24,397 nucleotides of DNA from a virus. Under the pieces are notes generated by a model. That model was not told the DNA's origin and did no database searches. It saw only the letters and a program-made list of their open reading frames with translations. The stretch is from positions 1 through 24,397 of IMG/VR virus record IMGVR_UViG_3300008113_000501; one strand, 5' to 3'. Positions 13,597-20,481 of this stretch are shown in pieces; positions within the stretch are counted from its first letter, which is position 1, and each line of letters starts with the position of its first letter. The position numbers and the translations under genes were made by a program.

Positions 13597-15458
13597 TGGT
13601 TTGTGATGTTTACTTCTGCTTTTAACAAATCGTTTTTCATAACATACTTAGCTGCCTTTTCCATAATGAGCTGAAGGGTTTGTTTCCAATCTTCAGCGTA
13701 ATCTGGATGGCAGATAGTATCAATCTGGTCGTGGACGGTGAGTACGAGTTTCGCAGGGAAGTTGGAATCTTCAAGATACTTGTGACATAGTACCAAAGCG
13801 TGTTTGGTCATATCAGCAGCGGTACCTTGGATAGGAGTATTCTTCGCTTGACGTTCAATCCTTGCCTTGACAGCCATCGGCATATTGCTAGGTTCCCATT
13901 CCGGGAACCAACGCTTACGAGACCAAGGAGCAAACGTTTCGATATATCCCCTACGTATACCCGACTTACTCATACTATCGAGAAACTTCTTGATAGCAGG
14001 AAACGCTTTAAAATATTTATCGATTAGGTCTGATGCTTCTTGCATAGGGATTTCCATTTGCTCAGAAAGCTTTTTCGGACCCATACCATACGCTAAACCA
14101 AAGTTGATACCTTTAACTACATTACGCAACTCTTTGTGTTTCTTGCAGTTACACTTTTCCTTCTGCGACATATAGACACAATCGTCTTCAGCAGCAGAAA
14201 TCCAGTCGTTGCCAAATACAAGCTCACCACATACAGAGTGCAAGTCGTGACCTTTGGTAAGGCATTCCAAGAATACAGGATCTTGAGAACCCTGCGCTAT
14301 GATACATAACTCCTGCGACGAGTAGTCACCAGATACAAATACCCAATCACTCCCAGAGATAAAACAATTACGATAGGTATTATCCGCAGGAATCTGCTGC
14401 ATATTAGGTTCCCTACACGAAGTACGCCCTGTAGACACCAGCTGCATAAAACTCGGATGAATACGACCATCCAGATATACGTGAGACAAGAAAGAGGTAC
14501 CAAAAGAAGAAGCCTTCTTACTCTTCTCCCTATAGTCCTGTAACAACCCAGCTAACCTATGCTTCCTCTTGAGCTTCTGTAGTATCTGATCTGAAGTAGA
14601 GATAATCCTAGAGTCAACACAATGGAATATATCCAGAGTAGCAGCAGGACTATCCCAACGATACCGATTAGATACCTTCTCGCCGGAATCAAACAAAGAA
14701 AGCTGTATGCTGTCAGGACGTACAGAAACAAACGTATCGTCAGTATCTACGATATGGTTCATCTCTTCCTCAATAACCTTAGCCTCGTTCTCAATGATAG
14801 AAACCTGGGCTTTCCATCTATCTATATCCAACCCAATACCGTTGTACTCCATAGTCATAAACGCTAGTACAGCAGCATTCTCCAAGTCAGCTATGTAAAG
14901 CAGATTGTGAGTCTTGAGTAACTCTATCTGCTGATGCATAATGAAGGAGAGGTAAGCTACGTCTAACGCTGCATACTGGAGTAGTGGTGATGATAGTGTA
15001 CAACCAATGGTGAAGGATTGCTGATGTGATTTATTGAGGTCTACAGAGCAATAGCGTTGTACTACGTTTTTGAGGCCGTTACGGGATTGAGTACCTGCGG
15101 TGAGGATTTGCTCACAGATGTAGGTATCATAGACTTGCTTGACGTTGAGTCCATAGCGTTTGAGGAACTTGAGGTCAAATTTGAGGTTATGACCTACGAG
15201 TGTTTTGGCATTGCTGAGTAGCTGTACTATGGCATCGATACGTCTTGTATCGTTGTCTACTATGAAGATGTATTGGTCTTCTTCGTTATGTGCTACTTGT
15301 ACGGTGACTATAGAGTCGGAGATGAAGTTTAGTCCTGTAGTTTCTATGTCTACGTACAGGGTAGCTGCTGTGGTGAGTACGCTATGGGCTTCTTGAAACG
15401 ATATAGGCTGGAATTGGGTAGGGTCTGGGGTTTCTGTTCTTCCTATAATGTAAATCAT
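13584..15458 (-). CDS. polA: DNA polymerase I (family A) with 3'-5' exonuclease
   Basis: 624 residues from the ATG at 15458, which is preceded by AAAAATTACGCT. An in-frame extension to 15494 passes through a hairpin and is unlikely. N-terminal DnaQ-type exonuclease: DIETTG (37-42), HNLKFD (90-95), YAALD (162-166). Polymerase: motif A GDYSSQE (377-383), motif B R445...K449..NFGLAYG (452-458), motif C VHDQID (575-580). Motif C has Gln where Pol I has Glu (HDE). A Cys-rich insertion CNCKKH (436-441) precedes motif B. It lacks a 5' nuclease domain. Probably the main replicative polymerase of this phage. Confidence 0.94.
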   Translation of the reverse strand: MIYIIGRTETPDPTQFQPISFQEAHSVLTTAATLYVDIETTGLNFISDSIVTVQVAHNEEDQYIFIVDNDTRRIDAIVQLLSNAKTLVGHNLKFDLKFLKRYGLNVKQVYDTYICEQILTAGTQSRNGLKNVVQRYCSVDLNKSHQQSFTIGCTLSSPLLQYAALDVAYLSFIMHQQIELLKTHNLLYIADLENAAVLAFMTMEYNGIGLDIDRWKAQVSIIENEAKVIEEEMNHIVDTDDTFVSVRPDSIQLSLFDSGEKVSNRYRWDSPAATLDIFHCVDSRIISTSDQILQKLKRKHRLAGLLQDYREKSKKASSFGTSFLSHVYLDGRIHPSFMQLVSTGRTSCREPNMQQIPADNTYRNCFISGSDWVFVSGDYSSQELCIIAQGSQDPVFLECLTKGHDLHSVCGELVFGNDWISAAEDDCVYMSQKEKCNCKKHKELRNVVKGINFGLAYGMGPKKLSEQMEIPMQEASDLIDKYFKAFPAIKKFLDSMSKSGIRRGYIETFAPWSRKRWFPEWEPSNMPMAVKARIERQAKNTPIQGTAADMTKHALVLCHKYLEDSNFPAKLVLTVHDQIDTICHPDYAEDWKQTLQLIMEKAAKYVMKNDLLKAEVNITNHWSK

Positions 15459-15476
15459 AGCGTAATTTTTATAGGG

Positions 15477-15514
15477 TAAAGTTAGGGGAGACATACGTTT
15501 ATGTCCCCCCTAAC
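15477..15514 (-). terminator. Strong hairpin upstream of polA
   Basis: Minus-strand RNA forms GTTAGGGGGGACAT, loop AAACGT, ATGTCTCCCCTAAC (15481-15514), a 14-bp stem in which one pair is G-U on the minus strand and a mismatch on the plus. It begins 17 nt after the upstream stop. It is followed by TAACTTTA (15477-15484) but no clear U-tract. It is a likely termination, attenuation or processing point between the OB-like gene and polA. Confidence 0.65.
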
Positions 15515-15531
15515 CTATCAACCCTATCCGG

Positions 15532-15999
15532 TTAGATTACACGGATAGCACGACGCTCTTTGATACCACCTGTCGGGATGGGATGCAATTGATCTGCGAG
15601 CGTATGTCCAGACTTCTCGAACGATGCGTTGATTGCTCGTTCGAACTCAGTAGCGTTACTAGGATTTCCTGCGACGAATACAGTAGCATACTCACGGGTG
15701 ACACCACCCAAGTCGTATGGAGCTACTTGGCGGCGGACGATTGCACCCTGCACGACCATGCCGGGTTTAGCGTTCCACATCCAGTCAGGAATTGCGCTAG
15801 CATCGGATTCCTCAAACAGATAAGGAACCTTGTAACCGATAGCACGGACAGTTGTAGCAGGAGCCAGTACAGCAGATACTTCGCCAGTTTCTGGGTCAAC
15901 GTATTGAGCGTTATCCATAGACTGGAGAGTTACACGCTTGTACTCACGGGCGTTGCGGTCGAAAGCGATTTCAGTTGCAATTACTTTTACGTAGTTCAT
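15532..15999 (-). CDS. Hypothetical protein, possible OB-fold DNA-binding protein
   Basis: 155 residues, strand-rich: MNYVKVIATEIAFD, YKRVTLQS, then PGMVVQGAIVRRQVAPYD and EYATVFVAGN. The first strand pair and the GMVVQGAIV..VAPY stretch look like an OB-fold of the kind seen in phage ssDNA-binding proteins. It is encoded just upstream of polA. This is a structural guess. No named family is claimed. It is divergent from the plus-strand gene at 16052. Confidence 0.5.
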   Translation of the reverse strand: MNYVKVIATEIAFDRNAREYKRVTLQSMDNAQYVDPETGEVSAVLAPATTVRAIGYKVPYLFEESDASAIPDWMWNAKPGMVVQGAIVRRQVAPYDLGGVTREYATVFVAGNPSNATEFERAINASFEKSGHTLADQLHPIPTGGIKERRAIRVI

Positions 16000-16051
16000 G
16001 GCTAAAAAGATTTGTTTGTAAATTAGAGGGATTATTTATTCTATTACTGAT

Positions 16052-16357
16052 ATGGCACGTAACGGACTCGCTGGTAAAGGGTTCTCTTATAAGAAAAGAG
16101 GTATGACTCAACGGAGTATTGAACGTAAGCGGGCGTATGATGCACAGTATCAGAAGCAAGAATCGGCTGTGAAGAAACGGGTAGCTATGAATAAGGCTAA
16201 CCGTCAAGCTGGTACCTATGGCAATGGTGATGGATTAGATGCCTCACATACCAAGGGAGGAAAGATTACGATGGAGCGTGCGTCAAGTAACCGCGCACGT
16301 AATGGAATGAAGAAGGGAAAAGCTACGCGGGCGAAGCGATCGGGAACGAAGCGATAG
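16052..16357 (+). CDS. Small very basic phage protein
   Basis: 101 residues, about a third Lys/Arg, no acidic clusters. It contains GTYGNGDGLDASHTKGG and RASSNRARNG. From memory, small phage proteins with SHT..G....ES.NR.RxG and HNH-like short proteins show a related pattern. A catalytic HNH is not shown here. DNA or RNA binding or virion internal role is likely from charge alone. It is on the plus strand among minus-strand genes, and its 3' end overlaps the opposing gene 16323-16580 by 35 nt. Confidence 0.6.
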   Translation: MARNGLAGKGFSYKKRGMTQRSIERKRAYDAQYQKQESAVKKRVAMNKANRQAGTYGNGDGLDASHTKGGKITMERASSNRARNGMKKGKATRAKRSGTKR

Positions 16358-16580
16358 GCCCATTACGCTTGCATAGATGGATGAACTCACGGATGGTGAG
16401 GCTACGCTCTAGGCAAGTGAAATTGATTGTAGTAGTATCCCCGTTTTGTACAAGGGTGACATAGAATGGAAACCCTTGTTCTTGTGGCATAAACAGAAAC
16501 GCATCTGCCTCTGTAAGTTGCTCATCAATTTCATCTGCGGATTGCCCTTGGTAACTGATGATGGCTTTGGAATCATCCAT
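16323..16580 (-). CDS. Small hypothetical protein
   Basis: 85 residues, acidic N-terminal half, strand-rich centre (FPFYVTLVQNGDTTTINFTC). No family recognised. Its last 11 codons are read antisense to the plus-strand gene 16052-16357, and the end there is low complexity (SFPIASPA) because of GCGAAGCGAT-like repeats. It overlaps the 16573-16782 gene by 8 nt. Confidence 0.55.
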   Translation of the reverse strand: MDDSKAIISYQGQSADEIDEQLTEADAFLFMPQEQGFPFYVTLVQNGDTTTINFTCLERSLTIREFIHLCKRNGPIASFPIASPA

Positions 16581-16782
16581 TGTGTTTCTGTTTTAGATGT
16601 GATATATAAAATCCTTCTGCTGAGTATATCTCTACAGGGTCTCTATCAAAGAGATTGTTGTAGGCACATACCATTACATCGTATCCAGCTGTTAGATAAT
16701 CCAACAGCGATGCAGACACATCATTTGCTGTACCTCCGAAGTAACAGTACTCGGTGTACTGGTCTTCAATGGTGTAGATCAT
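16573..16782 (-). CDS. Small hypothetical protein
   Basis: 69 residues, aromatic-rich (YTEYCYFGG, YDVMVCAYNN, GFYISH). No family recognised. Its start overlaps the 16779-17165 stop by 4 nt (ATGA-like coupling), so the two are co-translated. Confidence 0.58.
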   Translation of the reverse strand: MIYTIEDQYTEYCYFGGTANDVSASLLDYLTAGYDVMVCAYNNLFDRDPVEIYSAEGFYISHLKQKHNG

Positions 16783-17165
16783 AGGATGGAGTAGTCTGAT
16801 TGTGGGATAGGAATCTTACTAATTACTGCCCTCTCCATAATCTTTTCCACTTGAATCTCTTTGTTGTTGGCACCGTCAAGAGGTTCGTATCGGAAGAACT
16901 CGTCACCTGAAATCTCTACTTCGACGGTGACTACATCCTTGTGATAACGCAATGAATAGTCTGTATTCATCGCCTCGTCATAGCAATCGTTGAAGCCTGT
17001 GTCGTATGCAGTTTCAAGCAGCGCAATAACTTCTTTTTCAGTGAAGGTGTTGTTACTTGTTGGAATCTCGACCTTGTCAATGTCTTCTTTCAATGATTCG
17101 AGAGAAGATTTTAAGTTGTCGAGTTCCTCTTGGAGTTGTTGTAAACGTGATTCTGTTGTAGACAT
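16779..17165 (-). CDS. Coiled-coil hypothetical protein
   Basis: 128 residues. Residues 4-33 (ESRLQQLQEELDNLKSSLES...) form a clear coiled coil. Then comes an acidic helical block (40-70) and a strand-rich end. Unknown function. Probably a small oligomeric protein. First of a three-gene minus-strand run. Confidence 0.6.
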   Translation of the reverse strand: MSTTESRLQQLQEELDNLKSSLESLKEDIDKVEIPTSNNTFTEKEVIALLETAYDTGFNDCYDEAMNTDYSLRYHKDVVTVEVEISGDEFFRYEPLDGANNKEIQVEKIMERAVISKIPIPQSDYSIL

Positions 17166-17176
17166 GGTAAATAGGA

Positions 17177-17602
17177 TTAGAGGTCGTTGTGTTCAGCCAT
17201 TGAATAGTAGGCATCTTCAGTGAAGATGACATGGTCTAACAGTTTGATGTCGAAGAGCTTGAGACTTTCGGTAACGTTGTGTGTTAGTTTGCGGTCTTGA
17301 TCAGATGGTTTTGTAGTACCGCTTGGATGATTATGTACGAGGATACAGGCTGTAGCATTCTGAAGGATGAGGAACTGGGCGAGTATACGTAGGTCACATA
17401 CTGTAGATGTGATTGAACCGCTTGAGATTTGATAGGTAGATACCATACGATTGGCTTGATTAAGAGCAATCGCATACATCTCCTCTCTATGGTTGGTTCC
17501 GTGTTTGTACAGTCGCTTTTTAGCTTCCCATACATCTTCAGCTTTGCGGAAGTATACGTCCGGCAATTGTCTCTTGCTGATTACGATACGCGCACGATTC
17601 AT
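17177..17602 (-). CDS. RadC-like JAB/MPN+ domain protein
   Basis: 141 residues from the ATG at 17602, which overlaps the upstream stop as ATGA and is preferred to the in-frame Met at 17632. The JAMM zinc site is ILVHNHPSGTTKPSDQD (87-103): His90, His92, Ser100 and Asp103, with Glu40/41 as the upstream acid. RadC-type proteins are JAB-family metal proteins whose biochemical job is unsettled. Many phage and mobile-element copies exist. It could be a protease or deubiquitinase-like enzyme by fold. Confidence 0.82.
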   Translation of the reverse strand: MNRARIVISKRQLPDVYFRKAEDVWEAKKRLYKHGTNHREEMYAIALNQANRMVSTYQISSGSITSTVCDLRILAQFLILQNATACILVHNHPSGTTKPSDQDRKLTHNVTESLKLFDIKLLDHVIFTEDAYYSMAEHNDL

Positions 17603-17859
17603 TGTGGTTGTTCTGTAGGTGGGTCGAGCCACTCATCTTCACTAAGGTCACGCCAGTCAGTATAGCAATAGAGTTGTGCATCGTATGCCATCTCTAGCAA
17701 TAGCTCTTCACCTTCAGGAGCAGTAGCCACAATACCATACACCCGTCTGATAAGCTCAAGCAAAGCCTGTACGTTGGCTGCGTAGTACATATCAGATACT
17801 AGATAGCCCTCGTACATAGGTGTACCTGTAACGGTACAGTAGCGTGGTGCTAAGTCCAT
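17599..17859 (-). CDS. Small phage protein, TGxxMxEGY type
   Basis: 86 residues. The N-terminus has YCTVTGTPMYEGYLVSD, similar to the CT.TG..M.EG start seen in many short phage proteins. One Cys there and one at YCYTDW. The C-terminal half is acidic with DLSEDEW. No function known. Divergent to the 17884 gene over 24 bp. Confidence 0.62.
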   Translation of the reverse strand: MDLAPRYCTVTGTPMYEGYLVSDMYYAANVQALLELIRRVYGIVATAPEGEELLLEMAYDAQLYCYTDWRDLSEDEWLDPPTEQPQ

Positions 17860-17866
17860 TATTAAT

Positions 17867-17874
17867 TATATTTG
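17867..17874 (+). promoter_or_regulatory. TATATTTG -7 box for the 17884 gene
   Basis: Exact TATATTTG 9 nt before the ATG on the plus strand, in the 24-bp divergent spacer. No TTG is present at the -33 distance. It suggests that the isolated plus-strand gene has its own promoter. Confidence 0.5.
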
Positions 17875-17883
17875 ATTGTGAAA

Positions 17884-18024
17884 ATGATGAAACGTAAAGA
17901 CGGGTCTATGTCGCCACGTGGATTGTGGGATAATATCCGTGCAAATAAGGGTTCAGGTAAGAAGCCTACGAAGGCTATGCTGAAAGCTGAAGCCAAGATC
18001 AAGCGTAAAACCAAGAAGAAATAA
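17884..18024 (+). CDS. Lys/Arg-rich 46-residue protein
   Basis: MMKRKDGSMSPRGLWDNIRA, then NKGSGKKPTKAML and a Lys-rich tail ending KTKKK. Extremely basic and short. The pattern PRGLWDNIR..GSGKKPT resembles small basic proteins near structural genes in several marine phages (from memory). DNA packaging or virion function is possible. The real start may be the second ATG. Runs opposite to all neighbours and is followed at once by the minus-strand terminator hairpin. Confidence 0.6.
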   Translation: MMKRKDGSMSPRGLWDNIRANKGSGKKPTKAMLKAEAKIKRKTKKK

Positions 18025-18107
18025 AAGAGGGAGCCGAAGCCCCCTCATTTATGTATAGGATTTCTATACAGCTTAACTCGTATTACCCTAGGACTATCCC
18101 TTTAATC
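18020..18107 (-). ncRNA. Candidate small RNA
   Basis: A promoter-like pair (TTG at 18140-18142, 19-nt spacer, TATATTTG at 18113-18120) predicts a minus-strand transcript from about 18107. The transcript contains hairpin TGTATAG-AAATC-CTATACA (18052-18070) and ends in GAGGGGGC-TTCG-GCTCCCTC (18027-18046) followed by TTTTATTT. It has no ORF worth naming and is about 85-90 nt long. Its end overlaps the 3' end of the 17884 gene antisense. Confidence 0.45.
18021..18046 (-). terminator. UUCG-loop intrinsic terminator
   Basis: Minus-strand RNA: GAGGGGGC, loop TTCG, GCTCCCTC, then TTTTAT. The stem is fully paired with one G-U on the minus strand and mismatched on the plus. A C(UUCG)G tetraloop adds stability. 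It terminates minus-strand transcription and overlaps the stop codon of the plus-strand gene 17884-18024. Confidence 0.8.
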
Positions 18108-18112
18108 GTATC

Positions 18113-18142
18113 CAAATATAAGGACACGATACAGTAATACAA
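18113..18142 (-). promoter_or_regulatory. Best Bacteroidota-type promoter in the window
   Basis: TTG (18140-18142) is separated by exactly 19 nt from TATATTTG (18113-18120), matching the -33/-7 layout of Bacteroidota primary sigma promoters. Downstream, 18047-18112 has no gene. Confidence 0.6.
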
Positions 18143-18162
18143 TAAGCATATAGAAACTTGGT

Positions 18163-18177
18163 ATCACATTATGTGAT
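18163..18177. repeat. Palindrome ATCACAT-T-ATGTGAT
   Basis: Perfect 7-bp arms around one base, immediately after the stop of the 18177 gene and about 20 bp upstream of the TTG of the small-RNA promoter. It could be an operator or an mRNA 3' hairpin. Confidence 0.6.
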
Positions 18178-18398
18178 TACATCCCGGTATCGTAGGATTC
18201 CTGCTTGAATACTTCTCGTGATTCGTACACCCAGCCATGGGTTTTCCAGTAGTTGGTCTGTACGTGGATTCTGGCAAGTTCCTTAGCGCGTGGCAATGAC
18301 GAGGCATAGAAGGCATGACGCTTCTTAAGTCCTTCGTTGATTGCTACGCATTTGTACGTCTTGGTAGACGGGTTCTCACGATTGGACGGCGTAGACAT
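18177..18398 (-). CDS. Small hypothetical protein
   Basis: 73 residues, basic centre, with CVAINEGLKKRHAFYASS, ARIHVQTNYWKTHGWV and a polar tail. No family recognised. Overlaps the 40-residue gene upstream by 23 nt. Confidence 0.55.
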   Translation of the reverse strand: MSTPSNRENPSTKTYKCVAINEGLKKRHAFYASSLPRAKELARIHVQTNYWKTHGWVYESREVFKQESYDTGM

Positions 18399-18498
18399 AA
18401 TGCTCTTGATTACGCTCGTGTGCCAGTATCCCAGAAGGAGTAATGAACTGCTGCCCGTTACGGGTGTAGATGTAGGCGTGAACTGTTTCGTCCATCAT
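18376..18498 (-). CDS. 40-residue hypothetical protein
   Basis: MMDETVHAYIYTRNGQQFIT, then PSGILAHERNQEHYVYAVQS. The first ATG overlaps the stop of the upstream membrane-protein gene as ATGA, so it is likely translated by coupling. Strand-rich, unknown function. Confidence 0.5.
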   Translation of the reverse strand: MMDETVHAYIYTRNGQQFITPSGILAHERNQEHYVYAVQS

Positions 18499-18767
18499 GA
18501 AAAGGAGTTGATGTAGAGAATGGTTACTGCGACGGAATAGACTACAAAGAATGCTCCGACGATAGCAAGTACAGTAGCAAGTTTACCCATCTGATGGATA
18601 ACCTTCTCTAGTTGGTTAGAGATTTCGATGATGTTGAATCCTGCAGAGACGTTAGCTCTGTGCTCAAGATCCTCGTCGTCGTATGTATTAGCCTTTTTGA
18701 ATTTCTCCATCGCATAGTTCTGGAGAAGTTTCTGCGCTACGGCAGCTGTGTCGAAGTATTCTTTCAT
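18495..18767 (-). CDS. Small C-terminally anchored membrane protein
   Basis: 90 residues. Residues 1-60 are soluble and helical. Residues 63-86 (LATVLAIVGAFFVVYSVAVTIL) form one transmembrane helix, with a short YINSFS tail. No signal peptide. It could be a membrane-associated inhibitor or a lysis-related protein, but nothing specific shows this. It lies 3 nt after the 18771 gene. Confidence 0.65.
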   Translation of the reverse strand: MKEYFDTAAVAQKLLQNYAMEKFKKANTYDDEDLEHRANVSAGFNIIEISNQLEKVIHQMGKLATVLAIVGAFFVVYSVAVTILYINSFS

Positions 18768-18770
18768 AGG

Positions 18771-19235
18771 TTACTGGATGATAAAGTCCTCTTGAGATTT
18801 AGGCATACGGCAAAGATTGCGGAATGCCTCAAGATCTTGCGAAGCTACTTCACGGAGTTTGTGGATGTATTTCTCAAGGTCGGAGGTGCGGGCGTTAAGA
18901 TACTCCAAGCTATCCAAGGTCCGAAAGGTAAACTTGGCGAAGTTGGCATCGATTGTCTTGTAGCCATTGTTTACGTTGGTAGCTGTAGAGTAATCCATAT
19001 AGTCTATGAAGTTACGTCCGTACTGAATCGCGAAGTAGTCAGAGGTATAGTATACCCGCACAAAGAGAGCATCCGGTAGAGGAGCACTACCACCTGTACC
19101 AAAGTGATCGGCGCCGTTACTCAAGGTGAGGAACGTAGGGAGAGTACCTTGGTCTCCTTTGTAGATGGTAGAGACAGCAGACAGCGCATACTGTGCGGTG
19201 TTGTGTACGTTGTCTCGGAAGGTGTTGAAGTCCAT
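18771..19235 (-). CDS. Hypothetical protein
   Basis: 154 residues. N-terminal helices, a Gly/Ser-rich loop (NGADHFGTGGSAPLPD), strands with DALFVRVYYTSDYFAIQYG, and a long C-terminal helical part (ANFAKFTFRTLDSLEYLNARTSD onward). No family recognised. Preceded by a strong terminator and a TAACTTTA box 13 nt before the ATG, so it probably starts its own unit. Confidence 0.6.
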   Translation of the reverse strand: MDFNTFRDNVHNTAQYALSAVSTIYKGDQGTLPTFLTLSNGADHFGTGGSAPLPDALFVRVYYTSDYFAIQYGRNFIDYMDYSTATNVNNGYKTIDANFAKFTFRTLDSLEYLNARTSDLEKYIHKLREVASQDLEAFRNLCRMPKSQEDFIIQ

Positions 19236-19248
19236 AGTTGTGAAGAGA

Positions 19249-19291
19249 TAAAGTTAATAAAAATAAGAGAGGAGGTATTACCCTCCTCTCT
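19249..19291 (-). terminator. Intrinsic terminator followed by TAACTTTA box
   Basis: Minus-strand RNA AGAGAGGAGG, loop GTAATA, CCTCCTCTCT (19266-19291), 10 bp perfect, then TATTTTTATTA. Directly after it lies TAACTTTA (19249-19256), the same octamer as upstream of polA. Confidence 0.82.
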
Positions 19292-19300
19292 CGCATATAA

Positions 19301-19540
19301 TCACCATTTGACGCAGGTACCTGGTCGACGGCCCCAGTCGCCATGGACTCGACGCTGGTAGGCATTGAACGTACGGTCTCCACGCTTACGGAGTTCCCAC
19401 GTATGGTTCTTCCATGAGTGGTAGCTACCCGAGTAGGCAGGACGCATCCAGCTACCCATACGACGCTTAACAGGACCTTCGGCTTGTGCGTTGATAGAGA
19501 AGGCAGCAAGCAAGAGAGAGAGGAACAAGAAGTTTTTCAT
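19301..19540 (-). CDS. Secreted small basic protein
   Basis: 79 residues. MKNFLFLSLLLAAFSINAQA is a signal peptide with cleavage after the AQA. The mature ~59 residues are very basic and Trp/Arg-rich (KRRMGSWMRPAYSGSYHSW, WELRKRGDRTF, HGDWGRRPG). No family recognised. A positively charged exported mini-protein could act on the cell envelope. It is a single-gene unit ended by a strong terminator. Confidence 0.7.
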   Translation of the reverse strand: MKNFLFLSLLLAAFSINAQAEGPVKRRMGSWMRPAYSGSYHSWKNHTWELRKRGDRTFNAYQRRVHGDWGRRPGTCVKW

Positions 19541-19564
19541 GGCACTTATTTGTTTAAGATGGAA

Positions 19565-19888
19565 TCAAAGAGAGAGTCGGAAATGGACAAAGAAGTTCTT
19601 ATCGGTATACCCACAGGATACAGCACGATAGTTTGGGAACAGGAAAAGGGCGTGACGGATGATGTCTCCACCAGAGTGTGGAACATCGAGTTCTCCAGGC
19701 CGCCCTTCATACAAGCGGTAAAGCTCAACACTTACGTCATCTACCATGACAGGAGGAGGACCTTCTATACGTTCAGAAGGACAGAAGAACATCTCCCCTA
19801 TAAGGATATTGTAAGATCCGTAGATATAAGGAGAGTCAGCGTAAGAGGTATTTACGTTGTAGTTCTCTACGTGGTATTTAGTACTCAT
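19565..19888 (-). CDS. Hypothetical protein
   Basis: 107 residues from the ATG at 19888. An in-frame ORF extends to 19966 but overlaps the upstream gene further. Strand-rich with tyrosines (YHVENYNVNTSYADSPYIYG), CPSERIEGPPP and a C-terminal FVHFRLSL. No family recognised. Overlaps the 19878 stop by 11 nt. Confidence 0.55.
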   Translation of the reverse strand: MSTKYHVENYNVNTSYADSPYIYGSYNILIGEMFFCPSERIEGPPPVMVDDVSVELYRLYEGRPGELDVPHSGGDIIRHALFLFPNYRAVSCGYTDKNFFVHFRLSL

Positions 19889-20078
19889 CGTAAATCTCAA
19901 AGTATTGGTAAGAAGGAACACGGTATACGATAGTCTTGTCTGAAGCAAAAGATCTAGACTCTTCAAGGAGGTCTTGAATCTCTTGGTTTACTGCAGAGAT
20001 AGTCATACGTGTATTGAGGTCGGGTAGTAGGTGGTTGTCATCAAGGAGTTCTTGCAAGATGTCGTTTAGAGCAGTCAT
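19878..20078 (-). CDS. Small acidic hypothetical protein
   Basis: 66 residues, acidic and helical in the first 45 (NDILQELLDDNHLLPDL, NQEIQDLLEESRSF), then a short strand end. No family recognised. Its 5' leader is 20079-20202. Confidence 0.55.
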   Translation of the reverse strand: MTALNDILQELLDDNHLLPDLNTRMTISAVNQEIQDLLEESRSFASDKTIVYRVPSYQYFEIYDEY

Positions 20079-20202
20079 CTTAGCGTTTACAGCAGATGGA
20101 ACTGCGTGAGATACTATAGGTAGAGAGAATAGAATAGAATAGAAGGACTAATACAGGAGTGATGAGTATAGAGTACTACAGAGCTGATGATATGATAGTG
20201 TA
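20079..20202. other. Non-coding spacer
   Basis: About 125 bp without a credible gene on either strand. It holds an AGAAT repeat at 20126-20145 and is CT-rich on the minus strand. It is the likely leader of the 19878-20078 gene. No TAnnTTTG box seen. Confidence 0.6.
20126..20145. repeat. AGAAT pentamer repeat
   Basis: Three consecutive AGAAT units and one AGAAG. Short and probably a slippage product. Confidence 0.7.
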
Positions 20203-20240
20203 CAAAAGAACGTAGAGACTAGGTTACCCTAGCTCTACGT
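20203..20240 (-). terminator. Intrinsic terminator after tiny membrane ORFs
   Basis: Minus-strand ACGTAGAG-CTAGG, loop GTAA, CCTAG-(T)-CTCTACGT (20210-20240), 13 bp with one bulge, followed by TCTTTTG. It starts 3 nt after the stop of the 20244 ORF, which supports that ORF as real. Confidence 0.75.
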
Positions 20241-20243
20241 CAA

Positions 20244-20351
20244 TTAAGATAAGATAGATCTACGTACACTACGATGCATTAAGTAGCGTAGGATAGATAA
20301 GCACACGATCGCATTAGCGAAGTGTACAAGGAAGATGGTCGAGTCAGTCAT
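20244..20351 (-). CDS. 35-residue hydrophobic mini-protein
   Basis: MTDSTIFLVHFANAIVCLSI, then LRYLMHRSVRRSILS. One hydrophobic stretch (about 6-24) followed by a basic tail, typical of a tiny single-pass membrane protein. ATG lies 4 nt after the previous stop, and the terminator follows directly. Function unknown. Confidence 0.5.
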   Translation of the reverse strand: MTDSTIFLVHFANAIVCLSILRYLMHRSVRRSILS

Positions 20352-20355
20352 AGGA

Positions 20356-20454
20356 TTAGCCGTTGGTGTGGTGTTCTACGAATGCTACGATAACAGAGCC
20401 AATTACAACGTATGCAAGAAGCACTGCAAAAAATACCAGATTGTAGGTGTCCAT
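20356..20454 (-). CDS. 32-residue single-pass membrane mini-protein
   Basis: MDTYNLVFFAVLLAYVVIGS, then VIVAFVEHHTNG. Residues 6-27 are a continuous transmembrane helix. Middle gene of three tiny ORFs ending in the 20203-20240 terminator. A holin-like, regulatory or toxin-like role is possible but not shown. Confidence 0.55.
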   Translation of the reverse strand: MDTYNLVFFAVLLAYVVIGSVIVAFVEHHTNG

Positions 20455-20481
20455 TGTAGGAATGTTAGACGATTATTGGAA

